DNA from: Amycolatopsis sacchari
GTDB taxonomy: Bacteria > Actinomycetota > Actinomycetes > Mycobacteriales > Pseudonocardiaceae
Assembly (NCBI RefSeq): GCF_900114035.1
Contig: NZ_FORP01000001.1
Coordinates: forward strand, 558,001 to 622,000
DNA length: 64,000 bases
Reading direction: 5' to 3'
Shown: one piece after another, positions 16,617-25,572 of the stretch
How the letters are laid out: each line of letters opens with the position of its first letter
Numbering within the stretch: the stretch's first letter is position 1
The notes under the pieces: model-generated
The model's database searches: none
What the model was told of the DNA's origin: nothing
What the model saw: only the letters and a program-made list of their open reading frames with translations
Translations under genes and position numbers: made by a program

Positions 16617-17636
16617 GTGACCGAAGTACTGGCCGGTCCCGAGCTGACCGATCCCGGTGAGCGGCGGGGCGGTACCGGGACCACCCGGTTCCTGCTGGGC
16701 AAGGCCGGCGCGGCCGTCGCGAGCCTCGTGCTGGTGGCGGCGCTGGGGTTCCTGCTGTTCCGGATGATCCCCGGCGACCCGGTGTCCACGCTGACGAAGG
16801 ACCGCCCGACCAGCCCGGAGCAGCTCGCGCAGCTGCGGGCCCGGCTCGGCGTGGACAAGCCGCTGTACCAGCAGTTCGGCGACTACGTGTGGGGGCTGCT
16901 GCACGGCGACCTCGGCACCTCGTTCGGCTACAACCGCCCGGTTGCCGACCTCATCGCGGAGCGGTTCCTGCCGACGCTGCTGCTCGTCGGCACCGCCACG
17001 GTGCTGGCGGTGGCGCTGGGCATGTGGCTGGGCGTGCGTGCGGCGTGGCGGCGGGGCAGTGCCTTCGACCGCGCGCACACCGGGGTCGCGCTGACGTTGT
17101 GGTCGGTGCCGCAGTTCTGGCTCGGCCTGCTGCTGCTCATCGCCACGCGCGGGCTGTTCCCCAGCGGCGGCATGCGCTCACCCGACGCCGGACCCGGGTT
17201 CTTCGCCCAGACCGGCACGATCGCCTACCACCTGGTGCTGCCGTGCGTCACGCTGCTGCTCGTCCAGTACGCGCAGTACATGCTCGTCATGCGCTCGTCG
17301 CTGCTCGGCGAGATGGACGCCGAGTACCTCACCACCGCCCGCGCGAAGGGACTGCGGGACGACCTGGTGCGCCGCCGTCACGCGGTGCCCAACGCGATGC
17401 TGCCGATGGTGACGCTGGTGTTCCTCCAGTTCGGCATGGTGGTGTCGGGCACCGTCACCGTCGAGACCGTGTTCTCGTGGCCCGGCCTCGGGCTGCTGAC
17501 GTTCGAGGCGCTGCGGGTGCCGGACCTCCCGCTGCTGCAAGGAGTTTTCCTGGTGCTGGCCGGATCGGTCATCGTGATGAACCTGCTCGCCGAGGTGCTC
17601 TACCGGGTGCTCGACCCGCGGGTGCGTGCCCGGTGA
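16617..17636 (+). CDS. ABC transporter permease, DppB/OppB type
   Basis: A 339-residue inner-membrane permease with six predicted helices. It has the family N-terminal signature FLLFRMIPGDPV, then LGVDKPLYQQFGDYVWGLLHGDLG, and an EAA loop (YLTTARAKGLRDDLVRRRHAVPNAMLPMV) that contacts the ATPase. GTG at 16617 starts 4 bp after the substrate-binding protein stop, and the stop overlaps the next permease by GTGA, showing translational coupling within one operon. Confidence 0.93.
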   Translation: MTEVLAGPELTDPGERRGGTGTTRFLLGKAGAAVASLVLVAALGFLLFRMIPGDPVSTLTKDRPTSPEQLAQLRARLGVDKPLYQQFGDYVWGLLHGDLGTSFGYNRPVADLIAERFLPTLLLVGTATVLAVALGMWLGVRAAWRRGSAFDRAHTGVALTLWSVPQFWLGLLLLIATRGLFPSGGMRSPDAGPGFFAQTGTIAYHLVLPCVTLLLVQYAQYMLVMRSSLLGEMDAEYLTTARAKGLRDDLVRRRHAVPNAMLPMVTLVFLQFGMVVSGTVTVETVFSWPGLGLLTFEALRVPDLPLLQGVFLVLAGSVIVMNLLAEVLYRVLDPRVRAR

Positions 17637-18523
17637 CCGCGGCGATCGTGTGGCAGCGGCGGCGTTCGGCCGCCGCGCGCGTGTGGCGGGAGTTCGCCGC
17701 GAACCGCGGCGGGCTGGCCGGCCTGGCCGTGCTGGTGGCCATCGTCGTGCTCGCGCTGCTCGCGCCCGTGCTCACCGACCCCGCGCAGCTGGACGTCACC
17801 AACGCGCCGGGCCGCCCGCTGCAGGCCCCGAGCACGGAGTTCCTGCTGGGCACCGACATCGACGGCCGTTCGGTGCTCGTGCTGACCCTGTGGGGGGCGC
17901 GGGTGTCGCTGCTCGTCGGTTTCGCCGCGACGCTGCTGTCGGTGCTCATCGGCACGGTGGTGGGGATCGCGGCCGGGCACTTCGGCCGCTGGGTGGCCGC
18001 GGTGCTGCTGCGGTTCACCGACTTCTTCCTCGTGCTGCCGTCGCTGGTGCTGGCGATCGCACTGTCCACGGTGCTGCCGCAGGGTATCGCGACGATCATC
18101 CTCGCCGTCGGCGTCACGTCGTGGCCCACGACCGCGCGGCTCGTGCGGGCGCAGACGCTGACCATCGAAAGCCGCCCCTACATCGAGCGCGCCAGGGCAC
18201 TGGGCGGCGGGCACCTGCACGTCATCGGCAAGCACGTCGTGCCCGGCGTCCTGCCACTGGTGCTGGCCAACACCACGCTGGTGGTCGGCAACTCGATCAT
18301 CGCGGAGTCCACGCTGTCCTTCCTCGGCCTCGGGGACCCGACCGCGGTGTCGTGGGGCTCCATGCTGCAGCGGGCGCTGTCCTCGGGCGCGGTGACCGGT
18401 GGCGCGTGGTGGTACCTGCTGCCGCCGGGGCTCGCCATCGTGGTGATCGTGCTGTGCTTCACCCTCGTCGGCCGCGCGCTGGAAACCGTCGTGAACCCGC
18501 GCCTGAAGGGACGCCGCTCGTGA
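17633..18523 (+). CDS. ABC transporter permease, DppC/OppC type
   Basis: A 296-residue partner permease. A short cytoplasmic N-terminus, the OppC-type extracellular segment with PSTEFLLGTDIDGRSVLVLTLWGARVSL, and the EAA loop YIERARALGGGHLHVIGKHVVPGVLPLV are all present, with STLSFLGLGDPT after it. It overlaps both neighbours by 4 bp (GTGA). Together with the DppB-type subunit it forms the heterodimeric channel of the importer. Confidence 0.93.
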   Translation: MTAAIVWQRRRSAAARVWREFAANRGGLAGLAVLVAIVVLALLAPVLTDPAQLDVTNAPGRPLQAPSTEFLLGTDIDGRSVLVLTLWGARVSLLVGFAATLLSVLIGTVVGIAAGHFGRWVAAVLLRFTDFFLVLPSLVLAIALSTVLPQGIATIILAVGVTSWPTTARLVRAQTLTIESRPYIERARALGGGHLHVIGKHVVPGVLPLVLANTTLVVGNSIIAESTLSFLGLGDPTAVSWGSMLQRALSSGAVTGGAWWYLLPPGLAIVVIVLCFTLVGRALETVVNPRLKGRRS

Positions 18524-20157
18524 GTCCCTTGCTGGAGCTGAAGAACCTGGGCATCACCTACCGCACCGCGGCCGGGGAAGTCGAGGCGGTGCGGGAGGTG
18601 AACCTGCGCCTGGAGCCCGGCGACACGCTGGGCGTGGCGGGGGAGTCGGGCTCGGGCAAGTCCACCGTCGCGATGAGCGTGCTGCGGCTGCTGCCGAAGT
18701 CCGCGCGGGTGTCGGGGGAGATCCTGCTCGACGGCGAGGACGTCACGGCCATGCGCTGGGGCAGGCTGCGGGCGGTGCGCTGGTCCGAGGCCTCGATCGT
18801 GTTCCAGGGCGCGATGCACGCGCTCAACCCCGTGCGCAGCATCGGCACCCAGATCGCCGAGCCGATCCGCCTGCACGCGGAGAAACCGCCGGGCGACGCG
18901 GAGGTCAAGGCCCGCGTCGCGGAACTGCTGGAGCAGGTCGACCTGCCCGCGTCGCGCGCCGGGGATTATCCCCACGAGCTGTCCGGCGGGCAGAAGCAGC
19001 GCGTCATGATCGCGATGGCGCTCGCCTGCCGCCCCCGGCTGATCATCGCCGACGAGCCGACCACCGCGCTCGACGTCATCGTGCAGGCGCAGGTGCTCCA
19101 GCTGCTCAGCAAGCTGGTCGCCGAGCAGCGGCTGGGGCTGATCATGATCAGCCACGACCTGTCCGTGCTCGCCGCCACGTGCGCCCGCATCGCCGTGATG
19201 TACCGCGGTGAACTGGTCGAGGAGGGCCCCGGCAAGGAACTGATGGCCACGCCCCGGCACGAGCACACCCGCGCACTCGCCGCGGCGTTCCCGACCGTCG
19301 GCGATCCCGCCTCACGCTTCGCACCCGCGACGAGCAGCCCGCTGCCGCCCGAACCGGAGACCAGGCCCGAGCAGGACGTGCTGCTCGAGGCACGGGACCT
19401 GCGGGTGTCGTACGGGGACATCGCCGCGGTGGCGGGGGTGGACCTCCAGGTGCGGGCGGGCGAGATCGTCGCGCTCGTGGGGCAGTCGGGCTCCGGCAAG
19501 ACCACCCTCGCCCGGACACTGCTGGGGCTGCAGAAGCCGACCGCGGGTCAGGTGCTGTACCGGGGCTCCCCGCTGACCGAACGCGGGCTCAAGGCGTACC
19601 GGCGGCAGGTCCAGTTGGTCCTGCAGGACCCGGCGAGCGCGCTCAACCCCGGGCACACGGTGTACGAGGCCGTCGCGGAGGGACCACGCATCCACGGGCT
19701 GCCCGGCGACGAACGACAACGCGTCGTCGAGGCCCTGGAGGCCGCGGAACTGCGCCCGGCCGAGCAGTTCCTGTCCCGCCTGCCGCACGAGCTGTCCGGC
19801 GGGCAGCGGCAACGGGTCGTGATCGCCGGGGCGCTCGCACTCGAACCCAGCGTGCTGGTCGCCGACGAACCCGTCGCGTCCCTCGACGCCTCCGTGCGCG
19901 GGGAGATCCTGGGGCTGTTGCTGCGGCTGCGCCGGGAACTGGGCCTCGCGGGCCTGGTGATCACCCACGACCTCGGACTGGCGTGGAACATCGCCGACCG
20001 GGTCGCGGTGATGTACCGCGGGCGGCTGGTGGAGGTGGGCACCGTCGAGGAGGTTCTGCTGGCGCCCCAGCACGACTACACGCGGTCACTGCTCGCGGCG
20101 CTGCCGGGAGGCGTGCAATCCGCCGCCGCCGCGAATCCGCCCGCGCGCGGTGTGTAG
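18520..20157 (+). CDS. fused DppD-DppF ABC transporter ATP-binding protein
   Basis: A 545-residue protein with two complete nucleotide-binding domains. The first has Walker A GESGSGKST, signature LSGGQKQR and Walker B LIIADEPTTALD; the second, after a Pro-rich linker at about 275-290, has GQSGSGKTT, LSGGQRQR and VLVADEPVASLD. The fusion replaces the separate D and F subunits seen in E. coli, which is common in actinobacteria. Both sites look intact, so both halves should hydrolyse ATP. Start GTG at 18520 overlaps the upstream permease. The N-terminal domain lacks an obvious extra regulatory domain. Confidence 0.94.
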   Translation: MSPLLELKNLGITYRTAAGEVEAVREVNLRLEPGDTLGVAGESGSGKSTVAMSVLRLLPKSARVSGEILLDGEDVTAMRWGRLRAVRWSEASIVFQGAMHALNPVRSIGTQIAEPIRLHAEKPPGDAEVKARVAELLEQVDLPASRAGDYPHELSGGQKQRVMIAMALACRPRLIIADEPTTALDVIVQAQVLQLLSKLVAEQRLGLIMISHDLSVLAATCARIAVMYRGELVEEGPGKELMATPRHEHTRALAAAFPTVGDPASRFAPATSSPLPPEPETRPEQDVLLEARDLRVSYGDIAAVAGVDLQVRAGEIVALVGQSGSGKTTLARTLLGLQKPTAGQVLYRGSPLTERGLKAYRRQVQLVLQDPASALNPGHTVYEAVAEGPRIHGLPGDERQRVVEALEAAELRPAEQFLSRLPHELSGGQRQRVVIAGALALEPSVLVADEPVASLDASVRGEILGLLLRLRRELGLAGLVITHDLGLAWNIADRVAVMYRGRLVEVGTVEEVLLAPQHDYTRSLLAALPGGVQSAAAANPPARGV

Positions 20158-20171
20158 TCTCCTCAGACGAA

Positions 20172-21761
20172 ATGGCGACCACTACTGATCCCGCGGCGCA
20201 GGTCCCGGCACTGGACTCCGACGCCGGGGCGCCGCAGGCGCACCCGGGGACGGCGCGTGCGCGGGTGCCCTCCCGGTTCCCGTACCGCACCATCTCGATG
20301 GGCACGATCGGCAGCGTCCTGCTGCTGCTCGGCGCGCTCGGCGCGGGCGGTGTGCTCATCCGCGACCCGGTGATCGGCACGGGCCCGCTGTCGTGGGTCC
20401 GCTACGGACACGGCCGGATGCTCGCCAACGCGGTGCTCTACGCCGGGTTCGGGCTCGTGGTGTGGGCGTGGGTGCGGCTGGGCCGCTACATGCTCGCCGG
20501 GCGGATCGGCAGCCGCCCCATCGTGATCGCGGCCGCGTGCTGGATGGCGCCGCTGATCATCTCGCCGCCGCTGTTCACCCGGGACGTGTTCTCCTACCTC
20601 GGCCAGGGCGCGCAGCTGCTGCACGGGCTCGACCCGTACGCGCACGGCCCCGCGGAGCTGGAGACGCTGCCCAACGTCGTGCAGAACGTGCACCCGGTGT
20701 GGCAGACCACTCCGGCGCCCTACGGCCCGCTGTTCCTGCTCGTCGCCAAGGGGGTCGTCGCCCTCACCGGGGACAACGTCATCGCCGGTGTGATCGTGAC
20801 GCGGCTGGTGCTGCTGCTGGGCCTCGGCGCGATGCTGTGGGCGCTGCCCCGGCTCGTGCGCCACCTCGGCGGCAAGCTGCCGATCACGATGTGGCTCGCC
20901 GTGGCCAGCCCGATGACGGTGATCCACCTCGTCGGCGGCCCGCACAACGACCTGCTGATGCTCGGCTTCCTCACCATCGGCGTGCTCGCCGCGCTGGAAC
21001 GCAAGCACGCGCTGGCGATCGCGCTCGTCACGCTGGGCATGCTCATCAAGCCCACGGCGGCGGTCGCGCTGCCGTTCCTGGTGTGGGTGTGGGCCAACCA
21101 CCTGTCCGGTGAGAGCCGCGTGCGCAACTTCCTCAAGGCCGGTGCCGCGTCGGTCGGGATCTTCGCCGTCGTGTTCGTGCTGGGCACCTGGGTGTCGCTC
21201 GGCTCGTTCAACCTCGGCTGGGTGACCGGCCTGCAGGCGCCGACGCTGGTGACGAACTGGGTGAACTTCCCGACCGGCCTCGGCCAGATCGCCTACACCC
21301 TGGTGCACCTGGTGATCAACGTGCCCGAGTCGCCGTTCGTCACCGTGGCCCGTGCGCTGGCGATGCTCACGCTCGCCGTGTTCGCGGTGCGGCAGTGGTG
21401 GCGCTCGCGGTTCGGCGGCAACGAGGCGATCTTCCGGATGGCCATGACGCTGCTGGCCACCGCGATCCTCGCCCCGCCGACCCTGCCCTGGTACCTCACG
21501 TGGGGCTTCGTGGTCGCCGCCGCGTTCCCGTGGCGCCGCAGGCACCTCGCGGTCGTCGTCGGGGTCGCGGTGTTCCTGGTGATGGCGTACTACCCGACGG
21601 GCGAGCAGGCGCTGTACGACTGGTGGTTCGTCGTGGTGACGATCGCGCTGGGCGTGTACGCGGCCGCGTCGCTGCTGCGCCCGGACCCGCTGGGCCTGAT
21701 CGGGGCGTGGCGCCGCCCCGCGGCCGGGTCGGTGGCCGAGGGCGGCGGGGTCTCAGCCTGA
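20172..21761 (+). CDS. mptB: polyprenol-phosphomannose-dependent alpha-1,6-mannosyltransferase, MptB-like
   Basis: A 529-residue polytopic protein with 12-13 predicted membrane helices and a short charged N-terminus. The early extracytoplasmic loop LFTRDVFSYLGQGAQLLHGLDPYAHGP carries the acidic residue and DPY motif of GT-C mannosyltransferases of the MptA/MptB group. LVGGPHNDLLMLGFL, GMLIKPTAAVALPFL and PPTLPWYLTWGFV are further family blocks. In mycobacteria and corynebacteria MptB builds the early alpha-1,6-mannan backbone of lipomannan from polyprenyl-phosphate mannose outside the membrane. ATG at 20172 begins 14 bp after the ABC ATPase gene. Symbol given by family resemblance; MptA-like paralogs remain possible. 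Confidence 0.82.
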   Translation: MATTTDPAAQVPALDSDAGAPQAHPGTARARVPSRFPYRTISMGTIGSVLLLLGALGAGGVLIRDPVIGTGPLSWVRYGHGRMLANAVLYAGFGLVVWAWVRLGRYMLAGRIGSRPIVIAAACWMAPLIISPPLFTRDVFSYLGQGAQLLHGLDPYAHGPAELETLPNVVQNVHPVWQTTPAPYGPLFLLVAKGVVALTGDNVIAGVIVTRLVLLLGLGAMLWALPRLVRHLGGKLPITMWLAVASPMTVIHLVGGPHNDLLMLGFLTIGVLAALERKHALAIALVTLGMLIKPTAAVALPFLVWVWANHLSGESRVRNFLKAGAASVGIFAVVFVLGTWVSLGSFNLGWVTGLQAPTLVTNWVNFPTGLGQIAYTLVHLVINVPESPFVTVARALAMLTLAVFAVRQWWRSRFGGNEAIFRMAMTLLATAILAPPTLPWYLTWGFVVAAAFPWRRRHLAVVVGVAVFLVMAYYPTGEQALYDWWFVVVTIALGVYAAASLLRPDPLGLIGAWRRPAAGSVAEGGGVSA

Positions 21762-22145
21762 CGCCCAGCTCCGCCACGCGCTGACCGTCGTCCGCACCAC
21801 CGGCCCTTCCGGTGGGTGGTCGCGGTACTGCGGGTACTTCGCGCGCAGGGCGGCGACGGCCGCCGGGTCGGCGTCGAGGACGCGGGCGTGGCCATCGGCG
21901 CGGACCCACCACAGGCGCGTCCAGTCCTCGTCGTAGCCGTCGGCGAGGAAGCTCACCGCGGGGTTGGCGGCGATGTTGCGCAGCCGCTTGAGATCGGTGC
22001 TGCGCTTGGGTTTGTGGTCCACCGCGAACACGATCTCGCCCGCGTCCAGCGCGAAGGTGACCGGCACCAGGTGCGGCACCCCGGCCGCGTCGGCGGTGGC
22101 GAGCCGCGCGACGCGGGCGGCGGCGAACCGGGTTTCAGCGTCCAT
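21753..22145 (-). CDS. PPOX-class F420-dependent oxidoreductase (TIGR03668-like)
   Basis: A 130-residue split-barrel flavin/F420-binding protein. RFAAARVARLATADAAGVPHLVPVTFAL is the classic PPOX N-terminal strand pair and DHKPKRSTDLKRLRNIAANPAVSFL is the phosphate-binding segment of the TIGR03668 subgroup. In several actinobacteria such proteins sit near F420-biosynthesis genes; none is here. The ATG overlaps the end of the LD-carboxypeptidase gene by 11 bp, so it is likely the last gene of a three-gene run starting at the S9 peptidase. Confidence 0.87.
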   Translation of the reverse strand: MDAETRFAAARVARLATADAAGVPHLVPVTFALDAGEIVFAVDHKPKRSTDLKRLRNIAANPAVSFLADGYDEDWTRLWWVRADGHARVLDADPAAVAALRAKYPQYRDHPPEGPVVRTTVSAWRSWASG

Positions 22146-22983
22146 CGACGGTCAGGGTGCCCGCTTCGAGGGTGGCCGGAACACCCAGTGGCACGGTCGC
22201 CGCGCCGGGCAGGTGCCCGAACGCGGCACCGCTCAGGATCGGCACGCCCAGCGGCGCCAGCCGGTCGAGCAGCACCTCCTCCGGGTTCCCGCAGTCGGTC
22301 CACGAGCCCAGCACGATGCCGGTGACCGCGTCGAACCAGCCGGCGCGCAGCAACTGCGTGAGCATCCGGTCGATCCGGTACGGCGCCTCGGACACGTCCT
22401 CCAGCAACGCGATCGCCCCGGCCGGCCGCCGGTGCTCCGGCGTCCCGACGCCCGCGGCGAGCAGGCTCAGGTTCCCGCCCGTCGTGACGCCCCGGGCCGT
22501 GCCCGGCACGACCGCCGTTCCCCGCACGACCACCGGGCGCGAGGGCTCGGACAACGCTGCGCGCAGCCCCGCGGCGGCGGGTGCGTCCCAGAACGTTCCC
22601 GCGGGCATGGGGGAGAACAGGGTCGGCAGCCCGAGGTGGGTGGCGATCGCGTCGTGCAGGGCGGTGACGTCGCTGCTGCCGGCGAAGAGCTTCGGCCCGG
22701 CGGCGCGCAGCGCGTCCCAGTCGAGCAGGTCCAGCATGCGCTGCGTGCCGTAGCCGCCGCGGGCGGCGATCACGACGGACACGGTGGGTTCCAGCCAGGC
22801 CGCCTGGAAGTCCGCGGCGCGTTGTTCGTCGGTGTCGGCGAGGTAGCGCAGCGACGGGTGCCGGTTCCCCGCGGTGGCGAAGCGTTTCACCGTCAGCCCC
22901 CACGACTCCAGTTCGGCCGTCGCCGCGTCCAGCAGCTCCGGCGCGACCGGCCCGGCCGGGGTGACGAGCGCGACCGTGCTCAC
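22135..22983 (-). CDS. S66 family LD-carboxypeptidase
   Basis: A 282-residue serine peptidase of the LdcA/MccF fold. Family blocks present: ALVTPAGPV at the N-terminus, ARGGYGTQRMLDLLDW, the nucleophile Ser104 in GSSDVTALH, LLEDVSEAPYRIDRML with the catalytic Glu, and the catalytic His in GHLPGAATVPLG. LdcA enzymes release the terminal D-Ala from muropeptide tetrapeptides in cell-wall recycling, and MccF relatives cleave microcin-type amides; sequence alone does not choose. There is no signal peptide, so it is cytoplasmic. GTG at 22983 overlaps the stop of the upstream S9 peptidase by 4 bp. Confidence 0.88.
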   Translation of the reverse strand: MSTVALVTPAGPVAPELLDAATAELESWGLTVKRFATAGNRHPSLRYLADTDEQRAADFQAAWLEPTVSVVIAARGGYGTQRMLDLLDWDALRAAGPKLFAGSSDVTALHDAIATHLGLPTLFSPMPAGTFWDAPAAAGLRAALSEPSRPVVVRGTAVVPGTARGVTTGGNLSLLAAGVGTPEHRRPAGAIALLEDVSEAPYRIDRMLTQLLRAGWFDAVTGIVLGSWTDCGNPEEVLLDRLAPLGVPILSGAAFGHLPGAATVPLGVPATLEAGTLTVDGR

Positions 22984-24893
22984 CGCTGGAGCTCCAGCCG
23001 CGGCACGCCCGGGGTGTCGAACCCGAACACCTGCCCGTAGAACGACAGCTCCGCCTCCAGCGCGGTGATCATGGTCTCGGCCCTGCGGAAGCCGTGCTGC
23101 TCACCCTCGAACGTCAGGTACGCGTGCGGGATCCCGGTGCCGCGCAACGCCTTGACGAACCGGTCGGCCTGGTCGGGCGGGCAGATCTGGTCGTCGAGGC
23201 CCTGCAGGAACAACACCGGGCCGGTGAGCGCGGCGGCGTGGGTGAGCGGGGAGCGCTCGGCGTAGCGCTGCCGCGCGGTGTCCAACGGCCCGATGAGGCC
23301 GTCGAGGTACCGGGACTCGAAGTCGTGCGTCTCGCCGCCGTCGCCGGTCCAGCCCGCCAGGTCGAGGATGGGGTACTTGATCGTGCCCGCCGCGAAGGTG
23401 CGTTCGGTGGTCATCGCGGCCGCCGACGTGAACCCGCCCGCGCTGCCGCCCCGGATCGCCAGCCGTGCCGGGTCGGCGACGCCCTCGGCGACCAGCGCCC
23501 GCGCCACGGTCACGCAGTCGCGGACGTCGACGACGCCCCACTGCTCGCGCAGCCGCTCGCGGTAGGCGCGGCCGTAACCGGTCGAGCCGCCGTAGTTCAC
23601 CGCGACGACCCCGATGCCGCGGCTGGTGAAGTAGGCGAAGTCCAGGTCCAGCACCGGGTAGTTGCGGCCGGTCGGCCCGCCGTGCACGTGGACCAGGAAC
23701 GGCGGCAGCTCCCCGTCCGGCGCGGTGAAGTCGGCGTTGGCGGGCGGGTAGACGTACGCCGGGATCCGCTCGCCGTCCGGACCGGTGAAGACCCGCTCCA
23801 CCGGCACCGGCAGGTACGCCGCGGGCGGCGGCTCGGCCGAGGACACGACCGGCGTCGCCGTGCCCGTGCCGAGATCGACGCGCACGACCGCGCTTTCCCG
23901 GTCCGCCCCTGCCGCGATCCCCGCGACCCCGCCGTCGAACGCGGCGAGCGCGGGCGCCCACTCGGTCAGCTCCGGCACCACCGGCGTGACGGTGCGCGCG
24001 TGCTCGTCGAGCACCGCGAGACGGCCCGAGCTGAGCACGGCGTGCCGCCCGCCGCCCAACGGCGTGAACCAGCGCGAGCCGACCTTCCACAGTGCACCGC
24101 CGAGCTCCTGCTCGACCGGCGCCAGCTTGGTCAGCGCACCGTCGAGCCCGACGCGGTGCAGGTTCCACCAGCCGTCCGGATCGGCCAGCGCGAGCAGCGT
24201 CTCCGGCGACTCCCACTCCAGCTGGCACACCGAGACGCCGGCGCCCCCGGCGAGCACGCGGTGCGGCCCGAACGCGCCGCCCGGACGCACCTCCGCGACG
24301 CACAGTTCCGTTTCGTCCCACGGCATCGCGGGGTGGTTCCAGCCGAGCCACGCCGCGTGCCGGCCGTCCGGGGACAGCTGGGGCGCGGTGAGGAACCGGT
24401 GCGAGGCGGCGAGCGAGCGCAGTTCGCTTCCCGCGAACGCGACGAGGTCGCGTTCGACGTCGGTGCGCCGCGGCCCGGTGCTCGTCTCGCGGACGGCCCA
24501 CACCTCGCCGTCGCGACCACGCCGCAGATCGCCGTAGCGGACGCCTTGGGGCACAGGCGGTTCCGGCGAAACGGGCGTCACGTCCCCGGTGTCCAGATCA
24601 CGCACGTACACCCGCTGGTCGTCCCAGTGCGTGAAGTACAGGGAACGGCCGATCGCCACCCACGGGCGCCCGCCGTATTCGTGCAGCCTGTTGCGGGCGT
24701 TCCACGGCGCGGGCAGCACCTCGGTGCCGTCCGCGCGCACGACCGCCAGCCTGCCGCCCTCCGCCGGCCTGGCCTCGGCCCACCACAGCTCGCCGTCCAC
24801 GGCGTCGAGCCACTGCGCGCCGCCACCCGCGGCGGCGACGTCGGCGGCGCTGATCGGTGAGGTCCAGGTTCCGTACGGTGAGGTTCGGGGCAC
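22980..24893 (-). CDS. S9 family prolyl oligopeptidase-type peptidase
   Basis: A 637-residue protein. The first 390 residues are a beta-propeller (WSPDG-like LSPDGRHAAWLGWNHP repeats) and the last 240 an alpha/beta hydrolase with HGGPTGRNYPVLDLDFAYF, the nucleophile Ser484 in RGGSAGGFTS, Asp in GLDDQICPP and His in EGEQHGFR. This is the acylaminoacyl-peptidase/DPP-like S9 architecture; the likely role is cytoplasmic cleavage of short peptides. It is the first gene of the run with LD-carboxypeptidase and PPOX oxidoreductase, all tightly overlapping. Confidence 0.92.
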   Translation of the reverse strand: MPRTSPYGTWTSPISAADVAAAGGGAQWLDAVDGELWWAEARPAEGGRLAVVRADGTEVLPAPWNARNRLHEYGGRPWVAIGRSLYFTHWDDQRVYVRDLDTGDVTPVSPEPPVPQGVRYGDLRRGRDGEVWAVRETSTGPRRTDVERDLVAFAGSELRSLAASHRFLTAPQLSPDGRHAAWLGWNHPAMPWDETELCVAEVRPGGAFGPHRVLAGGAGVSVCQLEWESPETLLALADPDGWWNLHRVGLDGALTKLAPVEQELGGALWKVGSRWFTPLGGGRHAVLSSGRLAVLDEHARTVTPVVPELTEWAPALAAFDGGVAGIAAGADRESAVVRVDLGTGTATPVVSSAEPPPAAYLPVPVERVFTGPDGERIPAYVYPPANADFTAPDGELPPFLVHVHGGPTGRNYPVLDLDFAYFTSRGIGVVAVNYGGSTGYGRAYRERLREQWGVVDVRDCVTVARALVAEGVADPARLAIRGGSAGGFTSAAAMTTERTFAAGTIKYPILDLAGWTGDGGETHDFESRYLDGLIGPLDTARQRYAERSPLTHAAALTGPVLFLQGLDDQICPPDQADRFVKALRGTGIPHAYLTFEGEQHGFRRAETMITALEAELSFYGQVFGFDTPGVPRLELQR

Positions 24894-24993
24894 CGCTGCA
24901 CTTTAGTCGGCGCCGGACGTGACCGGCTCCACTGCGCTTCGGCAGGGGCGGCGGATGCCGATCATGCAACGGTGGCCTAGGGTCGGAGGTGCC

Positions 24994-25569
24994 ATGGCTC
25001 GTGTAATCCACGTCTTCCGCCAGCCCGACCGGTTCGTCGCAGGAACCGTCGGGGAACCTGGCGACCGCACTTTCTACCTGCAGGCGTCCGAGGACGTCCG
25101 CACCATCAGCGTGACCATCGAGAAGCAGCAGGTCGCGGTGCTCGCCGAGCGCCTCGGCTCGCTGCTGGAAGAGGTCGCCAGCCGCTTCGGCGCCGACGTG
25201 CCCGAGACCGTCCCCGAGGACCTCGTCGACGTCGAACCGCTCAGCGTGCCCGTCGAGGAGGAGTTCCGCGTCGGCACGATGGGGCTGGGCTGGGACGCCG
25301 AGAGCAAGGCCGTCGTCGTCGAGCTGCTCGCCATCACCGAGGGCGAGGTCGACGAGACGGTGGTGCTCGACGACACCGAGGAGGGCCCGGACGCGGTGCG
25401 GGTGTTCCTCACGCCCGCCGCCGCCCGCGCCTTCGCCGAACGCGCCGACCGCGTGGTCAACGCGGGGCGCAAGCCGTGCCCGCTGTGCGGGGAGCCGCTC
25501 GACCCGGCGGGCCACATCTGCCCGCGGCAGAACGGCTACCGCCGCGAGACCGACCTGGCCGAGGAATAG
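24994..25569 (+). CDS. DUF3090 family protein
   Basis: A 191-residue conserved actinobacterial protein. It begins RVIHVFRQPDRFVAGTVGEPGDRTFYLQA and ends with a zinc-binding-like CPLCGEPLDP...HICPRQNG cluster, which together define DUF3090. ATG at 24994 has an ideal GGAGGT five bases upstream; an earlier GTG would add an unconserved leader. It is followed after 3 bp by the SCO1664-like gene. In many actinomycetes this pair sits beside a phosphomutase-like gene and mshC, but neither is here. Function unknown. Confidence 0.9.
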   Translation: MARVIHVFRQPDRFVAGTVGEPGDRTFYLQASEDVRTISVTIEKQQVAVLAERLGSLLEEVASRFGADVPETVPEDLVDVEPLSVPVEEEFRVGTMGLGWDAESKAVVVELLAITEGEVDETVVLDDTEEGPDAVRVFLTPAAARAFAERADRVVNAGRKPCPLCGEPLDPAGHICPRQNGYRRETDLAEE

Positions 25570-25572
25570 CGC